DNA of 51,981 nt from an uncultured Erysipelotrichaceae bacterium (GCA_947569705.1 CANOSP010000013.1:1-51981), one strand, 5' to 3'; positions 1-9,056 are shown, counted from the stretch's first letter. Translations and numbers: made by a program. Notes: generated from the letters alone by a model not told the origin.

Positions 1-59
1 CTTGCTTCTATGTTTAATCTCTTATCTTATTTCCACTTTCTACTTGCAATTCAGGATAA

Positions 60-1526
60 TCAGCGATTGCTTTCCTTCACCCATTCGCCGATCTTCTTTA
101 TATCATTCTGCACAATCTTAAAATTCTTCAATTTCCATTCCCAATTCGGTGAACCGATTGTAGAAGGGGTATTCATCCTTCCCTGCTCTTTGATTCCCAA
201 TACATCCTGCATCGGAATCACACAAATATCTGCCTCACTGTTTAAAGCAAAGTGATTTAACAAGTCATGAAAATTTCGCTCTTTATAATTACGGTTATGA
301 AAGAAACGGCGCAATGCGATTTTTAAATTCGGATGCTGCTGCTCATACCATTGTTCAGAGGTCATATTATCATGCGTACCGGTATAAACAATGACATGTT
401 CACGGAATCCTTTACGTAGGCGCTTCGGTTCCATTTCAAATTGAAGAACCCTCATTCCGTATAAATCATAATGATCACGAAGCGTATGCACCTCTTGTCT
501 CAAATCGCCTAAATCCTCTACTACAATTTCAATATCCGGCATTACGCGATAAATACGATCGAATAAATCATAAGCAGGCCCTTCCATCCACTCTCCTTCA
601 ATCGCCGTATCACAGGAAGCAGGTATTTTCCAATACGTATCAAACGCGCGGAAATGATCGATACGAATTACATCGAACTGCTCTTTTGCCCAAGCCAATC
701 GTTTAATCCAAAAGCTGTAACGATTCTTTTTCATGCGGCTCCAATGATAGATCGGATTCCCCCAACGCTGTCCGGTCCAACTGAAATAATCAGGCGGTAC
801 TCCTGCCACAAAAGACGGACTGCCGTCTTTTTCCAACAGAAAGTCTTTACGATTTTCCCATACATCGGCAGAATCCAGTCCTACATAAATCGGCATATCG
901 CCCATAATTTTGATCGCTTTCTCATTCGCATACGCCTTTACACTCTGCCATTGGAGATAAAACATAAACTGCAGGAATTTCTCATAAGCCACTGCCTCGC
1001 TCAAATCTTTGCGCAGCGGTTTTTCTTTAATCCATTCTTTATCTGCTTCATCCCATTCCAACCAGCATTTATTATCATTTTTATGCTTTAACGCCGCAAA
1101 CATCGCATAGCTTTCCAGCCATTCGCAGTTCGCACAGAATTCCTCATACTCAGCTTTAAAACGATTAAACTCTTTTTTAAAGGTGCGAAAAGCCTTTTTA
1201 AAATATGGTTCCTTAAATGCTCTCACACCCTCATAATCAACTGTTTCTTGGAATTTATTAAAATTACGGATGGAACTCATTTTAATTAAGCCTAACTCCG
1301 ATAAACGATCAATATTGATATAGATCGGATCACCGGCATACGTAGAATAAGGCTGATACGGTGAATTTCCGTATCCTAAAGGATGCAGAGGCAAAATTTG
1401 CCATATTTTAACACCCTGTTCTGCGATCAGATCGATAAAGGTATAAGCCGGTTTCCCGAAATCACCGATCCCCTGATTTCCGGGTAATGAGGATACTGCT
1501 AATAATATTCCGCTTGAACGCTCCAT
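60..1526 (-). CDS. malQ: 4-alpha-glucanotransferase (amylomaltase, GH77)
   Basis: Transfers alpha-1,4-glucan segments between maltodextrins in the cytoplasm. The 488-residue protein has the usual length of bacterial MalQ and opens with the GH77 N-terminal signature (SSLPGNQGIGDFG, then QILPLHPLGYGNSPYQPYS). The catalytic elements are visible: the nucleophile Asp in RIDHFR near residue 290, the acid/base Glu in VEDLG near 335 and the third carboxylate in TGTHDNM near 385. The start is fixed by AGGAGG about 7 bases upstream. It is the last gene of the window's left edge on this strand, and no glycogen phosphorylase or maltose transporter is visible nearby. An inverted repeat upstream (1581-1611) might be an operator. 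Function is secure; physiological substrate is inferred from the family. Confidence 0.95.
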   Translation of the reverse strand: MERSSGILLAVSSLPGNQGIGDFGKPAYTFIDLIAEQGVKIWQILPLHPLGYGNSPYQPYSTYAGDPIYINIDRLSELGLIKMSSIRNFNKFQETVDYEGVRAFKEPYFKKAFRTFKKEFNRFKAEYEEFCANCEWLESYAMFAALKHKNDNKCWLEWDEADKEWIKEKPLRKDLSEAVAYEKFLQFMFYLQWQSVKAYANEKAIKIMGDMPIYVGLDSADVWENRKDFLLEKDGSPSFVAGVPPDYFSWTGQRWGNPIYHWSRMKKNRYSFWIKRLAWAKEQFDVIRIDHFRAFDTYWKIPASCDTAIEGEWMEGPAYDLFDRIYRVMPDIEIVVEDLGDLRQEVHTLRDHYDLYGMRVLQFEMEPKRLRKGFREHVIVYTGTHDNMTSEQWYEQQHPNLKIALRRFFHNRNYKERNFHDLLNHFALNSEADICVIPMQDVLGIKEQGRMNTPSTIGSPNWEWKLKNFKIVQNDIKKIGEWVKESNR

Positions 1527-1580
1527 GTTTCTTCCTCCTGTTGCTTATTCATGAAAGCTGTTTTTATAACAAGATTATCC

Positions 1581-1611
1581 TATCTTTTCGTATCTTTAAC
1601 GAAATAAGATA
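1581..1611. promoter_or_regulatory. imperfect inverted repeat upstream of malQ, possible operator
   Basis: TTTCGT (1586-1591) and ACGAAA (1599-1604) form a 6-bp inverted repeat with a 7-base spacer, extended outward by TATC and AGATA. It lies 60-85 bases before the malQ start, where a LacI-type sugar regulator could bind. No regulator gene is adjacent and the arms are short, so this is only a candidate. Confidence 0.25.
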
Positions 1612-1681
1612 ACGGTTACATTTATTGTATCACATTTTATTTCATATCCATAGTAAAATTTGCTTTTTATTGCGAATTTAA

Positions 1682-1709
1682 AAAGACAGCCGATGAAACA
1701 GCTATCTTT
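1682..1709 (-). terminator. Rho-independent terminator after the large surface protein gene
   Basis: On the minus strand AAAGATAGC pairs with GCTGTCTTT (one G-U pair) around a 10-base loop and runs into a T tract. It starts 19 bases after the stop of the 830-residue surface protein gene. Confidence 0.8.
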
Positions 1710-1727
1710 GACTATTTAAACATTTCT

Positions 1728-4220
1728 TTATTTAACATTTTTCTTTAACGAACAGAAAACAGCGATGATGAAAGCTGAGAAAAGACACATCGATAAATAT
1801 AAGCCGCGTATTTGCATATCCCCTGTGTTTACACTGTTCTTATTATTTTTCAGCGATTCATTAGTCTGATGCATATCATCATTACGATCATTTGGTTGTA
1901 TCGGTTTAGGCTTGATCGATTCAATCGGTTCCTGCGGTTTGTTCGGATCCTTTGGATTTGTCGGAACGATCGGTTTCTCCGGTTTAATCGGTTTTTCGGG
2001 AGGCTGCGGCTGTTCGGGTTCCTCAGGTAATACAGGTTTTGTCGGTTGATCAGGTTCTTCAGGTTTTTCCGGCTGATCGGGAGTATCAGGATCTACCGGA
2101 TTTGGCTTATCGTCCGTTTGATCGGGAATTTTCTCCCATATCATATAAATAACCTTGTCCTCATCAAAATGATCACCGAGTTGTAAAGAATGTATGCCTT
2201 CTTTATCTGAAAAGAAGCCTTTACAGCGATATTCACTGAATCGATCCGTTGTATTTAGTTCATCTAAGAGATCGTTCAATTCTTTTAAAACCTCTATATC
2301 CATTTCAGATCCTTTGACAACCTGTTTCTGAAGTACGCTCAGTTCAGTTTGCTCATCTAAGATTGCTTGAATATCAACAGTTACCATTTCCGGTTCCTTT
2401 ACCGTTACCGTAATTGTTTTCTCAACAGTTGCGCCCGCACTGTCGCTCACACGATATATCACTTCATAAATACCTGCCGCAGTAATGTCTACATCATTTT
2501 TCACAACCTCAACAGCGGCGGTAAGATCACCGTCCTCTTGATCTGCGGCAGTGACACCCTTTAACGGCTCAAATACTTCATTGACGATCAGCGTTTGATC
2601 TTCCGCATAAATAATCGGCTCGGTATTTATAAACGGTTTCTTTACCGTTACTGTCGCAGAAGTATGATAATAGATTGTCCCAAAGCTTTTCACGGTGACT
2701 TCGATCTTTGCCGTACCTTCTTTTCCGGTACTGCTCACTAAGCCGTTTTCATCTACTGCAGCGACACTTTCATCGGAAGAAGTCCATTCTATTTTATAAT
2801 AACTCGGAAATGTTTCCGCATTCGGTAAGACCTGATAGGTCATCTGTACACTTTGATCCGGCTCTATTTCCTGATCCTTCATTTCAATCGCCTTGACTGA
2901 AAAGCTCCCTTCAATTTGATATTCTTCATTTGACACAGGATCAATAAGTACCGCTGTTATTTTAGCTGCGCCTGCTTTTTCGCCGACAGCGTAAACACCG
3001 TCATCACGAATATCCAATGTGATTGTATCTTCACTGTCATTGATAAATACAACATCCGGCTTCACTGCGGTTTTATCAAGCATTACTACATTCGCAGACA
3101 GTTTTCTTTCCGCATATTTTCCGCCGAGATAAAGATCACTTGTTGTAAAAGTAAAATTGGATACCGCCTGCGGCTTCACTGTCATGGTTTCATCGCAAAC
3201 CGTTAAAAGAGTAACATTCGCATAGTTGAGTCCGGAAATTACTTGATACGGAAACTGGGAATCCCAATAATTTTCACTGAGATCAATCTTTCCTTGATTT
3301 AGCGAACAGCGGGCCGCATACCCTTTATTTCCTTCCAATGTTTCCGCTCTTGAGATTACATTATGATGAATTTCAATCGGTACCGTGTTGGCTGTTTTGG
3401 TCTTTGTAATATAGATTCCATCCCCCTGACTTCCGCCGGCACCGCTTCCGGCAATACCGTCTCGATTCCAATTCATAATCACATTGTCGGTAATCTCAAC
3501 GCCGTTTTTGATTGTCGCTGACGAAAAATTAATACATGAATGATTCACATCACGAATCACATTATTTTTAATTTTCATTGTATCGGCAGTAATTGTAAAA
3601 TAGATGCCGTTAGTCGCAAAATCTGTCTCTCCGATCTGTGCTATATAATTATCAGAAGCTTCAAATGTGCCGATAAATTCCGTCGCAGCATTCGTATTCA
3701 CATGAATCGCCGATACACTGCCGTTTTCTATATCGGTAATTACATTATTCATTATTTTCAAATCACCGTTGGAATCAATCAGATTCCCCCAGCCTTGAAT
3801 ATTAATACCTTTCTTATGAAGCGTGAACCCGTCAATCGTAAGCGAAGCGCTCTCATGCAGGCCGTTGACTTCAATCCCGCCGTTCAGAATTGTTTCTGAA
3901 TCATTTCGTTGATTTCCGTTCACAACTGCGGAATTGCCCGCCTGCGCTCCTTTTAAAACGATTGTACGATTCAACGTACCTTTGGTATTTGTGATCGTTA
4001 TTGTCTCATCGTATGTCCCTGCGGGAACTTGTATTTCCGCACTTTCACCGTCATTGACACTTTCAACGGCTTCTTGGATCGTATCGTACTCATCAACTGC
4101 GCTGCCTTTAACGACCGTAATTTTATTTTCTGCGGCAGACGCTGTCGTTATTGCGGTAAAATCCAACAGATTGATAACAAGCATCCCTGCCAGCATCAGT
4201 AAAACATATCCCTTTTTCAT
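1728..4220 (-). CDS. secreted beta-helix / Ig-like surface protein with sortase-type C-terminus
   Basis: An 830-residue cell-surface protein. Residues 1 to about 29 form a signal peptide ending ASA-A. Residues 35-335 read as a right-handed parallel beta-helix of the pectate-lyase type (repeated NNVI, SDNYIAQIG and ITDNVIMNW turns). A BIG_2-like Ig domain (about 440-530, with IEWTSSDESVAAVDENG) and a DUF5011/HYR-like domain (about 545-620, with VIYRVSDSAGATVEKTITVTV) follow, then a helical stretch and a Pro/Glu/Lys-rich wall-spanning segment (about 705-775). It ends SVNTGD, a hydrophobic helix and KKNVK, a sorting signal with VNTGD in place of LPxTG. Carbohydrate binding or cleavage is possible, but no catalytic residues can be assigned. 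GGAGG lies 8 bases before the start. It forms its own transcription unit. Confidence 0.85.
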   Translation of the reverse strand: MKKGYVLLMLAGMLVINLLDFTAITTASAAENKITVVKGSAVDEYDTIQEAVESVNDGESAEIQVPAGTYDETITITNTKGTLNRTIVLKGAQAGNSAVVNGNQRNDSETILNGGIEVNGLHESASLTIDGFTLHKKGINIQGWGNLIDSNGDLKIMNNVITDIENGSVSAIHVNTNAATEFIGTFEASDNYIAQIGETDFATNGIYFTITADTMKIKNNVIRDVNHSCINFSSATIKNGVEITDNVIMNWNRDGIAGSGAGGSQGDGIYITKTKTANTVPIEIHHNVISRAETLEGNKGYAARCSLNQGKIDLSENYWDSQFPYQVISGLNYANVTLLTVCDETMTVKPQAVSNFTFTTSDLYLGGKYAERKLSANVVMLDKTAVKPDVVFINDSEDTITLDIRDDGVYAVGEKAGAAKITAVLIDPVSNEEYQIEGSFSVKAIEMKDQEIEPDQSVQMTYQVLPNAETFPSYYKIEWTSSDESVAAVDENGLVSSTGKEGTAKIEVTVKSFGTIYYHTSATVTVKKPFINTEPIIYAEDQTLIVNEVFEPLKGVTAADQEDGDLTAAVEVVKNDVDITAAGIYEVIYRVSDSAGATVEKTITVTVKEPEMVTVDIQAILDEQTELSVLQKQVVKGSEMDIEVLKELNDLLDELNTTDRFSEYRCKGFFSDKEGIHSLQLGDHFDEDKVIYMIWEKIPDQTDDKPNPVDPDTPDQPEKPEEPDQPTKPVLPEEPEQPQPPEKPIKPEKPIVPTNPKDPNKPQEPIESIKPKPIQPNDRNDDMHQTNESLKNNKNSVNTGDMQIRGLYLSMCLFSAFIIAVFCSLKKNVK

Positions 4221-4525
4221 TCTGATTACCTCCGTTTTTCTTCCATAGTCTTTAGATTACTGATCAATTGATTATTATTCTTTTGCTTAAAGACACAAAA
4301 AGCATAAACATTGATTTAAGCATAAATGATTCTTGAATCTTTTGTATGAGTAGAAATTTTCTATATTCTACCTTATTTTAAAAAGCTTGTCTATACTAAC
4401 TATACACTATTTTTACATATATAAATGAAATCAAACAAAATTTTTCATAATAAAATCCAATCAGTATATTTCAAAGATAAAAAAACAGCTGCACACAATC
4501 TGCGCAAACTGTTTATTTCATAACA
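4221..4525. other. AT-rich intergenic stretch
   Basis: About 305 bases without a credible gene. It holds the ribosome binding site and presumably the promoter of the surface protein gene at its left end and the terminator of the GGDEF-like gene at its right end. I see nothing else with structure in it. Confidence 0.6.
4484..4513 (-). terminator. Rho-independent terminator after the GGDEF-like gene
   Basis: On the minus strand AACAG and CTGTT close an outer stem and TGCGCA pairs with TGTGCA inside it; a run of seven T follows. It lies 13 bases beyond the stop codon. Confidence 0.8.
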
Positions 4526-5713
4526 TTATTGAATGGAAATAATTTGATCAATACGCTGATACATATCCATAGCACTTTCATTCGGCATTTGAATAATAGA
4601 ATAAATTTTGAATGAAATAGCTAAACCAAGCGTTGCCAATGCCTTATCCAAAGCATTACATTCCTCAGACATCTTACGATAATCATCGGATATAATTGTA
4701 ATTACAATGCGATTTTCTCGTACACGGGCAATGATGCATTCCTGAAGCACACAGCGCTCTAAACATTCCTTCATTTGGGAGAGCGTCTCTTGTTCAAAAT
4801 CAAGACCGTATGCATCGATATAAGGATGAAGACTGTTCAACTCAATCACGATCATACCGATCGATTTTAAGTTTTGACGCTTCATATTCAATAATAATGT
4901 ATAGAAATATTCGCGATTATAAAATAACCCTAACGGATCCATCAGCTGCTCATCCTTTGCCTGACGCCTGCGTTCTTTTAATTCCTGATTCAAGCGTGTC
5001 AGTTCGGCACGATACGTGTGCTGAATCTCTTCCTTATACATCTTCATACGCTGATATTTCTTCAGCATATGAACTAACATAACCGCAAAAGCAATAATGA
5101 TTGCGGCCAGTATGCCGCCGGCGATCATCAGTAATAAGCGAACATTTTGATACCCGACATTGCGCAGAACGGAAGCTGTTGTGGCAGAGCTGCCGATAAT
5201 ATAGAGCGTGCCGTTGATCTGCATGGTGGTTGTACTGATGCTTTCCCATGCTCCGCCTGCTTCCTTGGTGATAAAACCATGCGCCTGTTCACTGCCGAAC
5301 AATGTATTTGCCTGTGGAAGATTGCCGCCCTTATTGCGCCATTCTTCAATCAAGCGGTTTAAATCCTTACCGTCCTGCATCGCGGTCTGCATCGCATCAC
5401 GCTCAAAGAGAATCTTATCCTTGCGATATAAAAACCAGTAAGTATCGGCACTGCTTTTCTGTTCCTGAATATATGCGACAAAAACAGCATCGGCATTTTT
5501 ATCAGCTGCTTTATTTTGTTCAAATGCTTCCCGCATATGATGAGAAAGACGCTGAGTTGCTTCATCCTGTAAAGCCGCATAAGTATCGATAATACGCTGC
5601 TGCATCATTTGATCGATTTGATATACACCAAACCCATCTAATCCTAATAAACCGATACTGGCACATAATAAAAGCAGGATTTTCACATGAATACTTAGCT
5701 TTCGTTTTTTCAT
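4526..5713 (-). CDS. membrane protein with degenerate GGDEF domain
   Basis: A 395-residue protein with a sensor-like layout: transmembrane helix at about 9-29, an extracytoplasmic region of about 160 residues, a second helix at about 195-218, a charged coiled coil (about 218-255) and a C-terminal domain (about 258-395) beginning MDPLGLFYNREYF, the usual entry to a diguanylate cyclase domain. Where active enzymes carry GG(D/E)EF after a conserved Arg, this protein reads ARVRENRIVIT near residues 330-340. The active-site loop is therefore lost and cyclic-di-GMP synthesis is not expected. It may bind a ligand outside and signal through protein contact, or be an inactive relic. No EAL or PilZ gene is nearby. 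The start gives a Lys/Arg-rich head before the first helix. Confidence 0.75.
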   Translation of the reverse strand: MKKRKLSIHVKILLLLCASIGLLGLDGFGVYQIDQMMQQRIIDTYAALQDEATQRLSHHMREAFEQNKAADKNADAVFVAYIQEQKSSADTYWFLYRKDKILFERDAMQTAMQDGKDLNRLIEEWRNKGGNLPQANTLFGSEQAHGFITKEAGGAWESISTTTMQINGTLYIIGSSATTASVLRNVGYQNVRLLLMIAGGILAAIIIAFAVMLVHMLKKYQRMKMYKEEIQHTYRAELTRLNQELKERRRQAKDEQLMDPLGLFYNREYFYTLLLNMKRQNLKSIGMIVIELNSLHPYIDAYGLDFEQETLSQMKECLERCVLQECIIARVRENRIVITIISDDYRKMSEECNALDKALATLGLAISFKIYSIIQMPNESAMDMYQRIDQIISIQ

Positions 5714-5809
5714 CGGGATAGATCTTCCTTTCTGAATGTCCCCTATATTCTATCATATCCGTTAGAAAAAACAATTTATACCGATACATATTGTCCTAAA
5801 AAAAGAAAA

Positions 5810-5860
5810 AAAAGCTTCAATTTGGCTGAAAATACCGAATCTCAGTCAGAATAAGCTTTT
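5810..5860 (-). terminator. possible terminator overlapping the end of the ketopantoate reductase gene
   Basis: On the minus strand AAAAGCTT pairs with AAGCTTTT, with an inner GACTGA/TCAGCC pairing (one G-U), followed by a T-rich tract. The 5' arm lies inside the last codons of the gene. The long loop makes this less certain than the other terminators here. Confidence 0.4.
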
Positions 5861-6765
5861 TCCATTGCGCTCAAACGTTCCAAAAGCCAAGTGTTCATCG
5901 GCGCAGACAGATCATATTTTGCACACCGTTTACAGACTTCCGCTGCGAACAGTGAAACCTCGGTTTTGCGCTTTGCCTTCACATCTTGTGCCATGCTCGG
6001 CATCCCATCCGGTGAAAGTGTGTCACACATCGCTGCCCATTCGGCAATTTCCGCTTCGTTTAAATGAATGCCTTCATATATTGAAAGCTGCTGCACTTCT
6101 TTCATCGCTTCCAGCATTTGCTTTCGCATCAACCCTTCCTGTTGGATCGATTCATAAGTTCCCTCATAGATCGCAACAACTTGATTCAAGCCACAGTTTA
6201 ACATAAACTTGCCCCATTGATGATGAAGAATATCTGCTTTGACATGATGCGGAAAATCAACAGCCGAAAAAAATTCATGAATGCGCTGTACAGCTTCCGT
6301 TTGATGCTCATTGACAGCACCGAAGCATAATTCACCGATATTATGACAGATTACATGATTGTCTGTTTTCGTCGCATCCATTCCTTGTGCAACGGTATAA
6401 ATAATATTTTGCTTAAGAAAATAATTCGCCATCACTTCTTCACTACTGATTCCGTTGACGGCACTCATCAACAGCGTATGTTGATCCGTATGGGATTTCA
6501 AAGCTTCACAGGCGGCTTCCAAACCGTTTACCTTAGTACAGATTATTGCCAAATCAACCGGCGCTGTTTTTGATTTTGCATCAACGTACATAAAATCACA
6601 ACGCTCTTGATTATAATAAACGCCTTCTCTTTGATAACGCGCAATACGCTTTTGATCCGCAATAATCTGAACGTCACCTTTGTCAAGACGCTGATGAAAA
6701 AAATAAGCAAAATTAGTTCCTACGGCACCCAAACCGATAAAAGCAACTGTTTTTATTGGTCTCAT
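5842..6765 (-). CDS. 2-dehydropantoate 2-reductase family protein (PanE/ApbA)
   Basis: Members reduce 2-dehydropantoate to pantoate with NADPH for pantothenate and CoA synthesis. The 307-residue protein has the N-terminal dinucleotide motif GLGAVG at about residues 11-16 and the family landmarks ICTKVNGLEAA (Lys near 78), SAVNGISSEE and the C-terminal helical domain with KFMLNCGLNQVVAIYEGTY. Length matches the family. No panB or panC is adjacent. The family contains many paralogs acting on other 2-keto acids, so the substrate is uncertain. It sits alone, divergent from the small membrane protein gene at 6889. Confidence 0.8.
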   Translation of the reverse strand: MRPIKTVAFIGLGAVGTNFAYFFHQRLDKGDVQIIADQKRIARYQREGVYYNQERCDFMYVDAKSKTAPVDLAIICTKVNGLEAACEALKSHTDQHTLLMSAVNGISSEEVMANYFLKQNIIYTVAQGMDATKTDNHVICHNIGELCFGAVNEHQTEAVQRIHEFFSAVDFPHHVKADILHHQWGKFMLNCGLNQVVAIYEGTYESIQQEGLMRKQMLEAMKEVQQLSIYEGIHLNEAEIAEWAAMCDTLSPDGMPSMAQDVKAKRKTEVSLFAAEVCKRCAKYDLSAPMNTWLLERLSAMEKAYSD

Positions 6766-6888
6766 ATGTTTTCGCTCCTATCTTTATTATTTATTATAAA
6801 CACTTTTTACAGATGTGCAAGTAGGATCGATAAGGATTCACAAGCCGTTCATAAAGTGTTATACTATTGCCGTAGGAGGAAATTAAAG

Positions 6889-7332
6889 ATGCAAATTTAT
6901 AACTCGCATTTCATGAATAATAAACAACGAATGATAAAAGCCGCTCTCTATGGGCTTTTGTGTGCAATCGGTTGTGCAGTGGTAAGTACATATCTTACGC
7001 AGCTGACCGCTCAAATGCTTCATATTACCTTTCCCATTCTTTATGTTGTCAGCGGATATTTAATCGCGCAGGCAATTCATAAAGCAGGCGGAGGCATCGG
7101 CGTTAAATATTCTTATTTGGGTGCCGGACTGACTGTTTTCAGTATTCTGTTATCGGAAATATTTGCTTTCGGCGGCTTTGATATTCTCGTTCATCCGCAA
7201 TTGTGGAGCATTACGATTCAAATCATGTTTCGCTCTTGGTTTGCTTTTTCCGGAAACAGTATTTTGACCTTGTTCTTTATGGCTTGGGGAATATATACCG
7301 GTTATTCGGAATCCAATATATCTAACAATTAA
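6889..7332 (+). CDS. small four-helix membrane protein of unknown function
   Basis: A 147-residue protein with about four hydrophobic helices (near residues 18-38, 45-64, 75-98 and 120-140). An open frame extends further upstream, but TAGGAGG seven bases before the ATG at 6889 picks this start. The stretch GYLIAQAIHKAGGGIGVKYS resembles the membrane part of some zinc-ribbon-plus-membrane proteins, in which a Gly-rich loop follows a helix; this copy has no zinc ribbon. I cannot assign a function. It is read alone, divergent from the ketopantoate reductase gene, and ends at a hairpin shared with the convergent peroxiredoxin-like gene. Confidence 0.75.
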   Translation: MQIYNSHFMNNKQRMIKAALYGLLCAIGCAVVSTYLTQLTAQMLHITFPILYVVSGYLIAQAIHKAGGGIGVKYSYLGAGLTVFSILLSEIFAFGGFDILVHPQLWSITIQIMFRSWFAFSGNSILTLFFMAWGIYTGYSESNISNN

Positions 7333-7351
7333 ACGGTTTTGCCGTTTTTTT
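7331..7351 (+). terminator. Rho-independent terminator after the small membrane protein
   Basis: AAACGG and CCGTTT pair around TTTTG and run straight into seven T. It starts at the stop codon and overlaps the end of the convergent gene by two bases. Confidence 0.8.
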
Positions 7352-7964
7352 ATTTCACTTTTTGATAATCCTCAATAAAATAGATTAAATCTTCCTGTCC
7401 CGGTCTTTGTTCATTATCCTCTACAATCATATTTTGACGAAATTGTTCTCGCTTCTTTTTCTCTTTTGCTCGCCTGGAAAGCTTTCGCCATGCGGCTTTT
7501 TCATTATTACGCTGAATAAATTCCAACACATCTGCGGCATTTGTTTCAATATTAGCACGCTTATAAGTTTTATAAACTCTGCCTGTCTCATCAATCAAAA
7601 GCGATGATCTTGAAGTAATCCAGCGTATTTCTCCGAAAGTGATCTTTTGATTCCATACATCATAGCACTGTCTTACTTTATGATCTGTATCTGCCAATAT
7701 TGAAAAAGGAATGTGAAGACGTTTACAAATTGTATTTAATTCATCGGAAGCATCGCCGCAAATCGCAATCACGTCGGTCTTAAACAGATGAAAATCATTA
7801 ATCCGTTTTGCATAATTAATGAGGAAAGCTTGATTATCTAAACTTGTAATCGATGAAAAAAAGAGAATACAAACCTTTTCTCCGCGATAGTCGCTTAACT
7901 TGATCCATTGCTCATATTGATCCTGTAAATAAAAATCAGGTGCCTGTAAATCTTTATCAATCAT
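7350..7964 (-). CDS. peroxiredoxin-fold (AhpC/TSA, Bcp-like) protein without the catalytic cysteine
   Basis: A 204-residue protein that follows Bcp-type peroxiredoxins along most of its length: an N-terminal APDFYLQDQ, the strand KVCILFF, then DVIAICGDASDELNTICKRLHIPFSILADTDHKV and SSLLIDETGRVYK. The TPGCT active-site segment is replaced by SITSLDNQ (about residues 37-44), so neither the peroxidatic Cys nor its Thr partner is present. A basic, probably helical tail of about 45 residues follows the fold. Peroxide reduction is therefore not expected; a binding or structural role is possible. The start at 7964 is chosen because GGGAGG precedes it; a frame 19 codons longer has no such site. Confidence 0.7.
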   Translation of the reverse strand: MIDKDLQAPDFYLQDQYEQWIKLSDYRGEKVCILFFSSITSLDNQAFLINYAKRINDFHLFKTDVIAICGDASDELNTICKRLHIPFSILADTDHKVRQCYDVWNQKITFGEIRWITSRSSLLIDETGRVYKTYKRANIETNAADVLEFIQRNNEKAAWRKLSRRAKEKKKREQFRQNMIVEDNEQRPGQEDLIYFIEDYQKVK

Positions 7965-8065
7965 TCTGTTTATTCCTCCCGTAACGCACAGATTGATTCC
8001 TATAATGAAATACCTATCCACCTATCACAGTATCCGTCTGTGCTATCCCATGTATTAAAAAAACA

Positions 8066-8093
8066 GGCTGTATGTGGATCATAGTATACAGCC
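8066..8093 (-). terminator. Rho-independent terminator of the mgtE-to-lipoprotein operon
   Basis: On the minus strand GGCTGTAT pairs perfectly with ATACAGCC around a 12-base loop and is followed by TG and seven T. It lies about 40 bases after the transglutaminase-like lipoprotein gene, the last gene of the unit. Confidence 0.85.
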
Positions 8094-8131
8094 CCAAAGT
8101 TATAGTTATATTATCATATGTTTTTATCGGT

Positions 8132-9043
8132 TTAAGAATGATTGCTAAAAAAGCTGTTAATGATTTCATTTAATGCAGTCTTTTCTGTATTATTTAAAAT
8201 ATGAAGATTATCACCAAAGAAAACATCTTCCTCTGCATTTAAATAAGTTGTAAGGATGCGTCCCTCTTGATCGGGAACCGGATCATCCCAAGTAATATCG
8301 ATATGGCGCCAGCCGTTATCACCTTTTACATAATTCCAACCGTGATTCATCGCTTCCGCTGATACATAAATTGCTTCAATACCGGCTTCCTTTGCCATTA
8401 ACAGAAATGCTCTCGAATAGCCGCTGCACACACCGACACCGTCCAACAATACCCCCGATGCCTGAAACTGAGACGAGTTTGCTTCGGCATTTTCTTCCTC
8501 ATAGCGAGTCGTTAAAATAATATTGTCGTGAATCGCAGCAATTCTTTCATCAAGGCTCATATCCTCACTGATGATTTCGGCAACTCGCCGCTTTGCCTCT
8601 TTCTTTGCCTGTGCATAACGCTCATCGGGATTAGATATTGTGATACGATGGGAAACATATAGCGTATCACCGGCATGATTACTGTATGAGGTATCATTTT
8701 GCAGCAGTGAAATATCAAAAGGATTTAAAATGCTTAATTGCTTGGAGACTGAGTCAAGATCCAATGTATGCTTACTTTGATAGCTGATTGATTCCACATC
8801 ATGATCGATCGCATATTGAATCAGCTTGGCAAGCTCCGTTTCACTTTCCGCATAAAAGATTTGTCCGCTTTCTTCAAACTCATTATTTTCAAGCACCGTA
8901 AAACGCTGTCCCGCCAAATGATACGCATCATCGGGAATTGAGAATTCACTGCGCTGCGCCTGATCTATATCATACGGTTGCTTAAAAATACAGCCGCTTA
9001 ACAGACAGGCGAAAAATATCAAACAATAAATCCTTTGTTTCAT
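8132..9043 (-). CDS. transglutaminase-like lipoprotein
   Basis: A 303-residue exported lipoprotein. The lipobox LLSGC ends the signal peptide at about residue 17. The C-terminal half is a transglutaminase-core domain with all three catalytic positions: Cys in GVCSGYSRAF, His in NHGWNYV and Asp in HIDITWDDP. Such secreted domains act as proteases, peptide cross-linkers or wall-peptide hydrolases; which applies here cannot be read from sequence. The ATG at 9043 follows AGAGAGG; a GTG seven codons upstream is less likely. It begins 14 bases after the deoD stop and is the last gene of a five-gene unit. Confidence 0.85.
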   Translation of the reverse strand: MKQRIYCLIFFACLLSGCIFKQPYDIDQAQRSEFSIPDDAYHLAGQRFTVLENNEFEESGQIFYAESETELAKLIQYAIDHDVESISYQSKHTLDLDSVSKQLSILNPFDISLLQNDTSYSNHAGDTLYVSHRITISNPDERYAQAKKEAKRRVAEIISEDMSLDERIAAIHDNIILTTRYEEENAEANSSQFQASGVLLDGVGVCSGYSRAFLLMAKEAGIEAIYVSAEAMNHGWNYVKGDNGWRHIDITWDDPVPDQEGRILTTYLNAEEDVFFGDNLHILNNTEKTALNEIINSFFSNHS

Positions 9044-9056
9044 GCCATGTTCCTCT

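Noticed and set aside
654-1091. A 145-residue plus-strand open frame inside malQ
   Set aside because: It is antisense to a complete and conserved enzyme, has no ribosome binding site and shows no domain.
6607-6888. A longer N-terminus for the small membrane protein at 6889
   Set aside because: The extension overlaps the divergent reductase gene, has no ribosome binding site, and the ATG at 6889 has TAGGAGG.
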